A stretch of DNA of 64,000 bases from Panulirus ornatus. Taxonomy: Eukaryota; Arthropoda; Malacostraca; Decapoda; Palinuridae. The stretch is from NCBI RefSeq assembly GCF_036320965.1, contig NC_092240.1:8479501-8543500 (forward strand). Reading direction: 5' to 3'. This document shows, piece by piece, positions 34,389 to 45,785 of this stretch (positions are counted from its first letter, which is position 1; every line of letters starts with the position of its first letter). The notes beneath the pieces are model-generated. The model was not told the origin of the DNA, ran no database searches, and saw only the letters and a program-made list of their open reading frames with translations. A program made the translations under genes and the position numbers.

Positions 34389-34515
34389 ATGTAAATGTTA
34401 TCTTGACCGCGCCGAAGACACTCGCCAATGAAAAGAAAACGATAGTCGAGGAAAGAAAACGAAGGAAAATAGACCCTCGGACAACCTGGTCTGAATTAGT
34501 GAAGGGCGGGTCGAA

Positions 34516-34541
34516 CACACACACACACACACACACACACA
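34516..34541. repeat. (CA)n microsatellite
   Basis: About 13 units. Confidence 0.95.
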
Positions 34542-34698
34542 GCCACTGAGAACGTCATTAATAATTTTAATGGTTTAGAGAGGCCGTCTCTGTCTGTCTT
34601 GACGCCCATCTCCCCCATGTTACAACCCCGGTGTCATTACTGTGGATATTTTCTCTCTACGTCCTCAGCTTTTGACAGCATTTATGTTCACTAAACCG

Positions 34699-34710
34699 TT
34701 ATTATTATTA

Positions 34711-34762
<52 letters not shown>

Positions 34763-34790
34763 CATTATTATGATCATTATAATTATTTTA
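34699..34790. repeat. (TTA)n microsatellite
   Basis: About 24 triplets with ATC variants at the ends. Confidence 0.95.
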
Positions 34791-34914
34791 TCATTACACA
34801 TTGGTAATTAATGTTTTTTATGTTAGTATTTGCGTTCGTATGAATCTGGTTTTTCATCACAGGAGAGTAGGAATGGAAAGATCCTATTTCTTAGATAAAA
34901 ACGTCAAATGTGGT

Positions 34915-35668
34915 CGAGTAGGTAGCCATGTGTGGTGGTGGTGGTGTACTAGGTAGGTGACTGTGGTCATGTGTGGTGGTGGTGGTGGTGTACTAGGTAG
35001 GTGACTGTGGTCCTGTGTGGTGGTGGTGGTGTACTAGGTAGGTGACTGTGGTCATGTGTGGTGGTGGTGGTGGTGTACTAGGTAGGTGACTGTGGTCATG
35101 TGTGGTGGTGGTGGTGTACTAGGTAGGTGACTGTGGTCATGTGTGGTGGTGGTGGTGGTGTACTAGCTAGGTGACTGTGGTCCTGTGTGGTGGTGGTGGT
35201 GTACTAGGTAGGTGACTGTGGTCATGTGTGGTGGTGGTGGTGTACTAGGTAGGTGACTGTGGTCATGTGTGGTGGTGGTGGTGTACTAGGTAGGTGACTG
35301 TGGTCATGTGTGGTGGTGGTGGTGGTGTACTAGGTAGGTGACTGTGGTCATGTGTGGTGGTGGTGTAAGTGTACTAGGTAGGCGACTGTGGTCATGTGTG
35401 GTGGTGATGGTGGTGTACTAGGTAGGTGACTGTGGTCATGTGTGGTGGTGGTGGTGTACTAGGTAGGTGACTGTGGTCATGTGTGGTGGTGGTGGTGGTG
35501 TACGAGGTAGGTGACTGTGGTCCTGTGTGGTGGTGGTGGTGGTGTACTAGGTAGGTGACTGTGGTCCTGTGTGGTGGTGGTGGTGTACTAGGTAGGTGAC
35601 TGTGGTCATGTGTGGTGGTGGAAGTGTACTAGGTAGGTGACTGTGGTCATGTGTGGTGGTGGCGTGAA
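34915..35668. repeat. 36-42 bp minisatellite, ~18 copies
   Basis: The core GTACTAGGTAGGTGACTGTG, GTCATGTGTG is followed by (GTG) x 3 to 5. Unit length changes in steps of three with the number of GTG triplets, so it is a microsatellite nested in a minisatellite. Confidence 0.97.
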
Positions 35669-35809
35669 GCAAGTGCCTCTACCGTTGCTCCAGTATCTCA
35701 GAATCTGTTTATCATAAGAGGGGTTGAGCAACGTCAAGGGATAAGAACCACCGCCCTCATTTTGACAGTCATAATGAGGGTGAGTGAGAACGCTCGCACG
35801 CGCGCGAGC

Positions 35810-35904
<95 letters not shown>
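35810..35904. repeat. (TG)n-(GA)n microsatellite
   Basis: A short TG run, then about 41 GA units. Confidence 0.97.
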
Positions 35905-35905
<1 letters not shown>

Positions 35906-36019
35906 AGAGTATCACAGGGGGCCAGGGTTCATATAGAGCCTCGTATACACATCCAGGTGTCAATAACAGAGGCATGTTTATGGCCACGGCTGAGGGAGCA
36001 GCAATCTTGCCTGGTACTG

Positions 36020-36077
36020 GACACACACACACACACACACACACATACACACACGAGGCAACAAGGACGGTGCTAGA

Positions 36078-36158
<81 letters not shown>
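36020..36158. repeat. (CA)n and (GA)n microsatellites
   Basis: (CA)n at 36020-36054 with one CATA, and about 38 GA units at 36081-36158. Confidence 0.97.
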
Positions 36159-36160
<2 letters not shown>

Positions 36161-36413
36161 GAGTTACAGCTGTAGAAATGCCAGAGGGCGTACACTTGCC
36201 CACCTTAGAAAGAGAAAAGAGTGAGGGGCTACCTGATCATAATCTCTCAGTTATCACACCAGCATGATGACGATCGACAGCGAAGGGAGGGGGTGTCTTC
36301 GAAAAAGGCAAATACTGAAGTACGGAAGTCCATAACTCAGCGAAAGAAAAAAAGAAAAAGAAAATTCCAAGAGACGTCATGATAGTGGACGACAGGACCG
36401 AACCGAAAGATGA

Positions 36414-36444
<31 letters not shown>

Positions 36445-36739
36445 TAATGTGGTCGCGGACGGCGGCATCCACTGATAACAAAGTCGTTTGAGATAACGCA
36501 AACGAATGGAAGGATTGCGTGTTCCTGGGAGGCATCTTTTACACCACCACCACATACAAGACATTGGAAAAAAAAAAAAAAAGGATTTTTTTTTTTTCTT
36601 GGGACGATAATGAGGGAGAGTCCTTCGATATGGACCAAACATTATCGAAGTGGACGAAGTGGAAGACGCGAGAGGACACATTTTATCCCAACACAAGACA
36701 ACCTTTTTCCTCACACTTGGTCAATGCTCGATATCTTTA
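36159..36739. other. Intronic sequence, no gene
   Basis: It has a short (AT)n at 36422-36447 and an A-run/T-run pair at 36568-36598. No exon is recognised. Confidence 0.45.
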
Positions 36740-37405
36740 AGTCCCTCTGGTCATTTGTCCCTCATTCCACAGTCCCTCTGGACATTTTTCCCCACATTCC
36801 ATTGTCCCTCTGGACATTTGTCCCATATTCCATTGTCCCTCTAGTCATTTTTCCCACATTTCACTGTCCCTTTGGTCATTTTTTCCACATCCCACTGTCC
36901 CTTTGGTCATTTTTTCCACATCCACTGTCCATTTGGTCATTTTTTTCCCACATTCCATCGTCACCCTTATCATTTTCCCCACATTCCAACGTCCATCTGG
37001 TCATTTTTCCATTATTCCAACATTTCTCTGGTCATATTCCCAATATTTCCACGTCCCTTTGGTCATCCTCCCAGTATTTCAACGTCCCTCTCGTCGTTCT
37101 TCCACTTCTAACGTCCCTCTGGTCGTTCTTCCACTTCTAACGTCCCTCTGGTCGTTCTTCCACTTCTAACGTCCCTCTGGTCGTTCTTCCACTTCTAACG
37201 TTCCTCTGGTCATATCACCCAAATTCCAAAGTCCCTCTGGTCATTATTCCCACATTCCATCGTCCCTCTGGTCATATTCCCACTACTAGAACGTCCCCCT
37301 AGTCATTCCATCCCATATTCCATCGTCCCTCTGGTCATTTTTCCCCCACTATTCCAACGTCCTCCCCCTGGTCATTCTTCCCATACCCTCAGCGTTCCTC
37401 TGGTC
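36740..37405. repeat. ~29-31 bp degenerate minisatellite, ~21 copies
   Basis: The core is GTCCCTCTGGTCATTTTTCC followed by CACATTCCA or close variants. A homogeneous sub-array at 37085-37200 has CGTTCTTCCACTTCTAACGT. No unit is intact enough to be coding. Confidence 0.93.
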
Positions 37406-37535
37406 ATCCGGTCATGTACGTAATGTGTGTGGGGGTCGTACGGCGTCGGGGCCGTTCCTCCACCAAATTACTCCCGCGTCCTCTTGTTATTCACGGGGAG
37501 AGCGGCGCAACAGGTGTCACCCACCCGGAATTAAC

Positions 37536-37540
<5 letters not shown>

Positions 37541-37622
<82 letters not shown>
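37541..37622. repeat. (CT)n-(CA)n microsatellite
   Basis: About 32 CT units, then nine CA units. Confidence 0.97.
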
Positions 37623-37623
<1 letters not shown>

Positions 37624-37797
37624 GAGGATACATCATTCTTAAAAAAAAAGGTTATAATAGAACATGTTCAGGGGATGGGGCCCTCCTTGAGTGTACAACC
37701 GTCCTTCCCTCCCTCCCTCCCAATACAAATGTTTAATTACAAAAAAAAAGGTAATTACACACCCGACATAACACACAAGGGCATCACGCACTCGGCT

Positions 37798-37799
<2 letters not shown>

Positions 37800-37851
<52 letters not shown>
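37800..37851. repeat. (CA)n microsatellite
   Basis: About 25 units. Confidence 0.97.
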
Positions 37852-37993
37852 CAAGGGCATCGCCGCATATTCAAGGCACTGTAAACTCAGGGCAGCACAC
37901 ACTAAGGGCGGAAATGCCCCTCACCAAATCAATAACCTGTATTGGCTCCCGTGCGCCGATGGGAGATGGAACCTATATGCAATCACCGGTGCC

Positions 37994-37996
<3 letters not shown>

Positions 37997-38051
<55 letters not shown>
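37997..38051. repeat. (TG)n microsatellite
   Basis: About 26 units, facing the (CA)n at 38131 across 80 bp. Confidence 0.97.
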
Positions 38052-38130
38052 ATGTTACGGGAAGGGAGTTCTACACTCGTGTTGCCCCGTCTCTTTATCT
38101 ATGTACCAATGACATTATTCTTATGTGTAC

Positions 38131-38181
<51 letters not shown>

Positions 38182-38330
38182 CCAGCCTAAGCCAAGGCAC
38201 CCAGTCATCGACCAGACCCAAAGGAGAGGATGAACAGCTGGGACTGGCTGTGGGGCAGACTGTCGCGACCAGAATTCGAACCCAGGGCGGCCGTGCGTGT
38301 CTCACGATCTAACGATGCTACGTGTGTCAC
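38131..38330 (-). mobile_element. tRNA-related SINE, copy C2 with (CA)n
   Basis: On the minus strand the order is GAGACACGCACGGCCGCCCT, GGGTTCGAATTCTGGTCGCG (B box), CAGCTGTTCATCCTCT, GGTCGATGACTGGGTGCC and a terminal (TG)n (38131-38178 on the plus strand as CA). It matches copies at 46694, 48865 and 50405. Confidence 0.72.
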
Positions 38331-38394
38331 TCCTCAATTCGTAAGCCCTTCTTTGTATTTTACGGGGAGGGAGTTTTTACCCCCATGAGAAGGG

Positions 38395-38475
38395 GGGAGG
38401 GGAGGGGAGCCACGGGGGGGGGAGTTTTTACCCCCGTTTGGCAAGGGGGGAGGGGGGGGGGAGGTGGAGCCTTTG
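38395..38475. repeat. G-rich GGGGGGGAGTTTTTACCCCC duplication
   Basis: GGGAGTTTTTACCCCC occurs at ~38370 and ~38420 within long G-runs. Confidence 0.8.
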
Positions 38476-38576
38476 TGTAGTGGGGCGGCGGCGGCGGCGT
38501 GAGCCAGTATCAGACTCGGGAATGATGCCAGAGTCCACATTTTTCCTCGGAACCATATTATCTAGCGCTCGTGCAA

Positions 38577-39132
<556 letters not shown>

Positions 39133-39177
<45 letters not shown>
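39133..39177. repeat. (AT)n microsatellite
   Basis: About 22 units bounded by GTCCTATAT and ATATAGGAC, so the flanks are a small inverted repeat. Confidence 0.96.
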
Positions 39178-39179
<2 letters not shown>

Positions 39180-39935
39180 ACATCAGTGACCAGCGTCTTC
39201 AGTGTCTAAGTTCAATCTGGAGCATGAAGGGCGTCGTGGTGGTGTTGCTGAAGAGCAGCATCTGTGACGTTTGGAGGGGTCGTTCGGTCTCCGGGACGCC
39301 GACGAGAGGGGGAAAAGAGTTACTCGTACATGTCTGGGGAGTGGAAATGTCAGAAGGGGACGGCGGATGTTTAGCGCCTGCCAGGTCAGTCCCGTCTGTA
39401 TGTTACGTCAATGTGGTGTCTCTTTGGCGAAGACAGGATAGGGAGAGGAGGAGGGAGGGAAAGAATCAGTGAGTTTATGTCTCCAAAAGTGTCAGACAAG
39501 GGGGTCATATTTTCCTCTTTTCTTATTTCCACTCGGTGGTTGGTCATTCTCGCCGCCTGGATGAGGAAAAGGTCTGGTGGTGCCGCCATGGATAAATGAG
39601 TGCCGAGAGCATGCTAACGTGGAAATATTTTCGTTTCGTTGTGCAAGTGTCGCATTTCTATTTTCTTTATGGTGGAGGCGTGGTCTGGAAGGCGGTAGAG
39701 GAGGAGGAAGGGAGCGAAAGTAACCGTAGCATACATCATACGTTCTACATTTAACATGTTAACTTCATCACTGAAGTCTACCGTCTAACGTCTAGCATTC
39801 CACTGATGATAACGGCGGACCAGAGTGTGTAGATAATACCCAGCCAGGGACAAACCCAGCCCCTTGCTGGCGTCTTGTCATACAGTCAAGGAAGCCAACA
39901 CGAAAAAAAGGGGATCATTAATTCATGGAGGTCGG

Positions 39936-39937
<2 letters not shown>
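39178..39937. other. Intronic sequence, no gene
   Basis: Unique-looking; no exon supported on either strand. Confidence 0.4.
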
Positions 39938-40007
<70 letters not shown>

Positions 40008-40393
40008 TGAGGGTGACGTGTGTGGTGTGTGTGACGTATGTAGTGTGTGTGGTGAGACTGACGTGTGTGGTGTGTGGTGAGGGTGACCTGTGTGGTGTGT
40101 GGTGAGGGTGACCAGTGTGGTGTGTGGTGAGGGTGACCTGTGTGGTGTGTGTTGAGGGTGACCTGTGTAGTGTGTGGTGAGGGTGACCAGTGTGGTGTGT
40201 GTTGAGGGTGACCTGTGTAGTGTGTGGTGAGGGTGACCAGTGTGGTGTGTGGTGAGGGTGACCTGTGTGGTGTGTGGTGAGGGTGACCAGTGTGGTGTGT
40301 GTTGAGGGTGACCTGTGTAGTGTGTGGTGAGGGTGACCAGTGTGGTGTGTGGTGAGGGTGACCAGTGTGGTGTGTGGTGAGGGTGACTTGTGT

Positions 40394-40467
<74 letters not shown>
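39938..40467. repeat. (TG)n / GTGTGGTGAGGGTGACCTGT minisatellite / (TG)n
   Basis: About 34 TG units to 40006. Then about 16 units of a ~24-bp repeat (GTGTGGTGTGTGGTGAGGGT followed by GACC) to 40397, then about 34 TG units to 40467. The unit itself contains TG-rich parts, so the flanking TG runs may be expansions of it. Confidence 0.96.
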
Positions 40468-40739
40468 GAAGGTGACGTGTAAGGTGTGTGCCAAGGCGAG
40501 AGGCTGGCTCTGGGCCCGGACAATGACAGACCAGCATGTGAGGGGGAGCGACCCAGGCAATACCTCCTCGTGTACCTCAACCAGGCGATGGCAGGGGGTT
40601 ATGTACCAGGTGGTCAGTGTACGGGAGAGATGTGCGACCAGCTGCTGCCAGGCTGGGTGATGGGCTGATGACACGGGAAGGGGTTAACGTTAGCTTACCA
40701 CTGGCTCATCACATCCGTCACCAACGGCGTTACTAACCA

Positions 40740-41115
40740 TCTTTTCGTCACCACCACCACCACCACCTCCACCATCACCGGCGCCTTAACACCACAAAAC
40801 CACCATTACAACCAATTACCAACTTTAAGCTTCATCCCCCACCACCTACCACCACCACCACCTACGACCACTATAACCTACGACCACTACCACCAGGACC
40901 AACCACCGTCCACTGACCATCCGCGACAAACCAGCATCACCACCACCATCACCATCACCACCACCATCATCACCACACACTAACACCATCCCTCCCCCGT
41001 CCCCGACACCATCAAAGAACCACAGTCACCACCACCTACCACAACATCCACCACCACTCACCACCACTACTACTACTACTGCTACCACGAACCACCACCA
41101 TCCACCCCCACAGCT
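40740..41115. repeat. CACCAC-rich low-complexity stretch
   Basis: ACCACCACC, ACCATCACC and CTACCACC words dominate without a fixed period, plus a short (CTA)n at 41067-41080. Confidence 0.85.
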
Positions 41116-41299
41116 ACCACCACCGTCCCACAGAGGACCAAACCTAATACGCATCATTACGCAAAACTACCACACCAAATCTCGCAAAGCCGCTTACACC
41201 AGATTCACCTATTTTTTTTCCCTATTCACACAGTGTCGACAGTACAAATGAACTCTCTTGGTTTATCATTATACGAAATCCATCTAGCCTCGTGAATAC

Positions 41300-41795
41300 G
41301 ACACCACGACCCGTGAGCAGGAGGATGCGACCCTTAGAATGACAGAGATCCCTGAGCTGGACGGTACAACCCTTGGGCAAGACGGCACGACCCTTGGAAT
41401 GACAAAGAGACCACTGGGCAAGACGATACGACCCTTGGAATGACAATGAGACCCCTGGGCGAGACGGTACGACCCTTGGAATGACAAAGAGACCCCTAGG
41501 CGAGACGGTACGACCCTTGGAATGACAAAGAGACCCCTGGGCGATACGTTACGACCCTTGGGCAAGACGGCACGACCCTTGGAATGACAGAGACCCTTGA
41601 GCTGGACGGTACAACCCTTGGGCAAGACGGTACGACCCTTGGAATGACAGAAAACCCTGGGCAAGACGGTACGACCCTTGGAATGACAAAGAGACCCCTG
41701 GGCGAGACGGCACGACCCTTGGAATGACAAAGAGACCCCTGGGCGAGACGGTACGACCCTTGAGCAAGACGGCACGACCCTCGGAATGTTCTGCT
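41300..41795. repeat. ~41-bp minisatellite, ~14 copies
   Basis: The core is ACGACCCTTGGAATGACAAA followed by GAGACCCCTGGGCGAGACGG. Shorter units with CCTTGGGCAAGACGGCACGA are interspersed. The GACGGTACGACCCTTG part is shared (as reverse complement) with the family at 43550-43875. Confidence 0.95.
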
Positions 41796-42029
41796 TGTAT
41801 AACTCATATGAGCAACTAGTAATCTTCGATCCGTAACGTCGCTCGTCTCATAATGACACTAACACAAGAAACTATATCATAGTCGTTCTTTCAAGACGAC
41901 AGATGTTACATACCTGCTGAGAACCCTTATTCCATCTACGGACAGTTGCATACTACAAAAAAATAAAATTAAGTTTTCTTTGAAATATTTTCATTTATTT
42001 TCATGTTTCCGAGCAATGTAAATGCTATC

Positions 42030-42116
42030 AATAATTTTCGTTATTTTACTATCAATAATTTTCGTTGTTTTACTATCAATAATTTTCGTTATTTTACAAT
42101 CAATAATTTTCGTTTT
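42030..42116. repeat. ~23-bp AT-rich repeat, four copies
   Basis: ATCAATAATTTTCGTTATTT recurs four times. Confidence 0.93.
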
Positions 42117-42164
42117 CTTTTTTTGCAGAACTTTGTCCGAGTTCAGACATCCTTCATACACTAT

Positions 42165-42835
42165 ACACCACGCGGATACTTCATGACGTCACATGGATAC
42201 TTCATGGCGTCACACTGGAACTTCATGACGTCCAGCGAGATACTCTGCAAACTACCCCGTCTGAGCTACACTCAACACATGACGTCTTCATGACGTCACT
42301 TAACCACTCCACGAATCAACTATAATCAAAATGTGACGTCTTCATGACGTCACTTAACCACTCCACGAATCAGCTACTCAACACATGACGTCACTTAACC
42401 ACTCCACGAATCAGCTACTTAATACATGACGTCTTCATGACATCACTTAACCACTCCACGTATCAACTATAATCAAAATGTGACGTCTTCATGACGTCAC
42501 TTAACCACTCCACGAATCAGCTACTCAACACATGACGTCACTTAACCACTCCACGAATCAGCTACTTAATACATGACGTCTTCATGACATCACTTAACCA
42601 CTCCACGAATCAACTATAATCAAAATGTGACGTCTTCATGGCGTCACTTAACCACTCCACGAATCAGCTACTCAACACATGACGTCACTTAACCACTCCA
42701 CGAATCAGCTACTTAATACATGACGTCTTCATGACATCACTTAACCACTCCACGAATCAACTATAATCAAAATGTGACGTCTTCATGGCGTCACTTAACC
42801 ACTTCACGAATCTCTCACATACTACCCCCCTCCCC
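42165..42835. repeat. 147-bp higher-order repeat rich in TGACGTC
   Basis: The words CACTTAACCACTCCACGAAT and TGACGTCTTCATGACGTCA form three related monomers (with TATAATCAAAATG, TACTCAACACATG or TACTTAATACATG linkers). CTATAATCAAA recurs at 42320, 42467, 42614 and 42761, exactly 147 bp apart each time. Some copies have TCATGACATCA or TCATGGCGTCA. Confidence 0.95.
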
Positions 42836-42954
42836 CTCCCCTCCCCCATGACGTCAATCTTCCATCCCGTCGTCTCTCAGACGTCCTGACGTCGGCCACA
42901 CAATCCACCGGGAAGGGCACACAGGAGAGACAGATCCAAGGGACAACACCCCCC

Positions 42955-43190
42955 CCCACCCACCCCATCCCCACCCGGGGCCTTACCATCTACACCTCCC
43001 CACCCTGGGTTAGACCATCTACACCTCCCCCCTCCCCCTGGGTTAGCTACACCCCCACCCCCTGGATTAGATCATTTACACCTCCTCCCCCCTGGATTAG
43101 ACCATCTACACCTCCCCCGCACCCCCTGGATTAGACCATCTACACCTCCCACTTACCCCCCTGGGTTAGACCACATCTACACCCCCAGGA
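42955..43190. repeat. ~35-40 bp C-rich repeat, six copies
   Basis: TTAGACCATCTACACCTCCC and CCCCTGGATTAG recur with C-run length changes. Confidence 0.92.
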
Positions 43191-43367
43191 AGATGATGAG
43201 CGCTATATACAGAGCACTAATGAACTAAGAGACAGGTCAAATACCAGCAAGTGTAGCTTATGAACGTCAATTCCTTATGCTGGTCAGCACACGTTGACGT
43301 CTTTCCTGTCACGTGGACCGCCACCCACCCTCCCCTCCTCCCTTCCCTTAACCCTCTCTCGCCAGGG

Positions 43368-43412
43368 GGAGGAGGGAGGAGGAGGAGGAGGAGGAGGAGG
43401 AGGAGGAGGAGA
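43368..43412. repeat. (GGA)n microsatellite
   Basis: About 13 triplets. Confidence 0.94.
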
Positions 43413-43544
43413 GTATGGAGGAGGGGAGGAGGAGGAAGGGGTGGTACACGACACACTACAGGGCCATTTGCCAACCCTCCCTCAGGGTCCACGTCAGCGC
43501 CTGACGGTCCTGACTTCATGACGACGGTACGGGCCATTTAAGCG

Positions 43545-43875
43545 TGTGAACTTCTGACCTGACCCCAGATGGGTGAAGTACAAAAGGATACGCCGTTACG
43601 CCCAAGGGTCGTACCGTCGTGCTCAAGGGTCGTAGCGTCGTACACAAGGGTCGTACCGCCGTGCACAAGGGGTCGTACCGTCGAACACAAGGGTCGTACC
43701 GTCGTGCACAAGGGATCGTACCGTTGAACACAAGGGTCTAATCGTCGTGCTCAGGGGGGTGTACCGTCGTGCTCAAGGGTCGTACCTTTGTACACAAGGG
43801 TTGTGCCGTCGTGCTCAGAGGTCGTACCGTCGTACTTATGGGTCGTACCGTCGTACAAAAGGTTCGTACCCACTT
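43545..43875. repeat. GTCGTACC-family minisatellite, ~11 copies
   Basis: After TTCTGACCTGACCCCA, units of 24-26 bp with CAAGGGTCGTACCGTCGTGC or CAAGGGTCGTACCGTCGTAC follow. This is the best array of the family also seen at 41300, 55090, 57600 and as fragments elsewhere. Confidence 0.93.
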
Positions 43876-43894
43876 GGTATACATTAACAACTCC

Positions 43895-43897
<3 letters not shown>

Positions 43898-43944
<47 letters not shown>
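43898..43944. repeat. (TG)n microsatellite
   Basis: About 22 units. Confidence 0.96.
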
Positions 43945-43945
<1 letters not shown>

Positions 43946-44244
43946 CGAGCGAGAACACACTTGGTACATCAACGTTACCTCAGTGTGGGACCTGCGTGAA
44001 CTTAAAAAATCATCTCGCCATCCCCAGGTTCTCTTCACAGCGCCCTCGCCGCCGCTACTCCGGAGGGTCTGAGCCAGCAAAAACCACTTTTCAGACCACC
44101 ATGTCCTCACCCACCCACTCACTCTCACCCACTCACTAAACTAAATCACCAAAGTGGTCAACTTCTATCACCAGGTCTACCCATCTCAATTCCTACCGTA
44201 CACACAAACCACTACCGACCATGTCATAACACACGCCTGTTTTA

Positions 44245-44246
<2 letters not shown>

Positions 44247-44277
<31 letters not shown>
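44247..44277. repeat. (CA)n microsatellite
   Basis: About 14 units. Confidence 0.95.
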
Positions 44278-44278
<1 letters not shown>

Positions 44279-44368
44279 GACAAACAACAAAAAAATAACT
44301 GACATCACCCTCTTGCAGTAATTATAACAACAAAACCATCATACAATGATGATACAAATACATACAGC

Positions 44369-44370
<2 letters not shown>

Positions 44371-44439
<69 letters not shown>
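44371..44439. repeat. (GA)n microsatellite
   Basis: About 33 units. Confidence 0.97.
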
Positions 44440-44441
<2 letters not shown>

Positions 44442-44584
44442 AATTACTCTCAAATAATGAGGGGCTGTGCACCACCTCCATCCCGGGCATGGCTTCCCTA
44501 TTTATCAACGGTGGAAGATGAACCCATTAATTAACCCATTAGCTTTTCAAGAGGCAGTAGAGCGCCCAGTCCCCATCACACCTC

Positions 44585-44735
44585 AAACCTCTGAGAGACT
44601 ACAGGTATTGGATAATGGGTAATGGTCATGCCCCTGAGAGAGACTACAGGTAGTGGATAAGGGGTAATGGTCATGCCCCTGAGAGAGACTACAGGTACTG
44701 GAAAAAGGGGTAATGGTGGGGGTAATGGTGAAGTT
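44585..44735. repeat. ~55-bp tandem repeat, three copies
   Basis: GAGAGACTACAGGTAGTGGA and GGGTAATGGTCATGCCCCT recur three times. Confidence 0.9.
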
Positions 44736-44917
44736 AGGTATCTGAAGGGGGTTACCTGCGAGGAGGGAGAGACCTCACTCACTCACTCACTGACACTCAT
44801 TCGTTCCTCGGGCGTGCGGCTGCTGACGACGCAGGGAGGGTCAGCCGAGCGTCACCACAACTACCACCGCCCTGGCGCCGCCGAGTAGGAGACAGAGGCG
44901 GCCTTCAGCACCAGCAG

Positions 44918-45012
44918 TAGGAGGAGGAGGAGGAGGAGGAGGAGGAGGGGCGGCCTCTGCGCAGTAGTTAGCTAGCTGGCTAGCTAGCTGGCTGGCTGGC
45001 TGGCTAGCTGGG
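44918..45012. repeat. (AGG)n and GCTAGCTGGCTGG repeats
   Basis: (AGG)n at 44918-44948, then GCTGGCTAGCTG words at 44968-45012. Confidence 0.92.
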
Positions 45013-45480
45013 CCGCGCCCTGTGACCAGCATGTAGGGCAACATTGACGACGCTGTCTGACTCCCAAGGGGGTGTGTCGGCCCGAGTGTGCGGGGGCAGG
45101 GTGAAGCATCCTCTCCCACCTCCCCTTTAAACACCCTCTGGTCACCTAACCTAACCTTGATGGTCCGTAAACATTATCAGCTCAAGTGTTCTCTTACACC
45201 GCGCTACCTTAAACACGACACAGACGCTCGCTCGTTACGTGTGTCCAGTCTCGACACACACAAGGATAACAGCCCCGATCTGCAGCGGCTTCAGTCTGTC
45301 TCCTTTTCTACCCCTAACTTGGCTACCACCATCGCCAAACTCGTGGGGGGATGGCAGGCACAGCTTAAGGTGGCAAGGTAGTAACTGGTCCGTACCTTGT
45401 CCAACACTACAGAGATATACATACATACATACAGCTTAGGCTAGCGTGTGTGTGTGTGTGTAGTATTATATTTTATTATA
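45013..45480. other. Intronic sequence, no gene recognised
   Basis: An open plus-strand frame crosses 45088-45381, but the product resembles nothing I know. A short CATACATACATA lies at 45420-45433. Confidence 0.4.
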
Positions 45481-45583
45481 CTTAGTCAATGTTTCCCGCG
45501 TTAGCGAGGTAGCGCAAGAAACAGACGAGCGAATGGCCAACCCACCCACATATGTATATACATAAACGCCCACACACGCATAT

Positions 45584-45670
<87 letters not shown>
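45470..45670 (-). mobile_element. LINE 3' tail fragment plus (TA)n
   Basis: On the plus strand TTTCCCGCGTTAGCGAGGTA, GCGCAAGAAACAGACGA and GGCCAACCCACCCACATATG are the reverse complement of the LINE 3' end at 3440-3550. A (TA)n of ~37 units at 45597-45669 follows. Confidence 0.82.
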
Positions 45671-45672
<2 letters not shown>

Positions 45673-45785
45673 TTACCAGTAAAGACATGGTAAATATATA
45701 CGAATAGAAGGTTAAGAGACGGGGCAACGTAAGTGAAACTCTCTCCCCGTAAACACACAAGTAATAACCACAAGCAAACTGTGTT
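45671..45785. repeat. Dispersed repeat shared with 46905-47010
   Basis: GACATGGTAAATATATACGA, AGGTTAAGAGACGGGGCAAC and CTCTCTCCCCGTAAACACACA match the second copy in order. Confidence 0.65.

Noticed and set aside
45088..45381. Plus-strand frame of 97 codons as candidate gene
   Set aside because: No recognisable family, no splice or start evidence, and it lies in intron 1 on the opposite strand.
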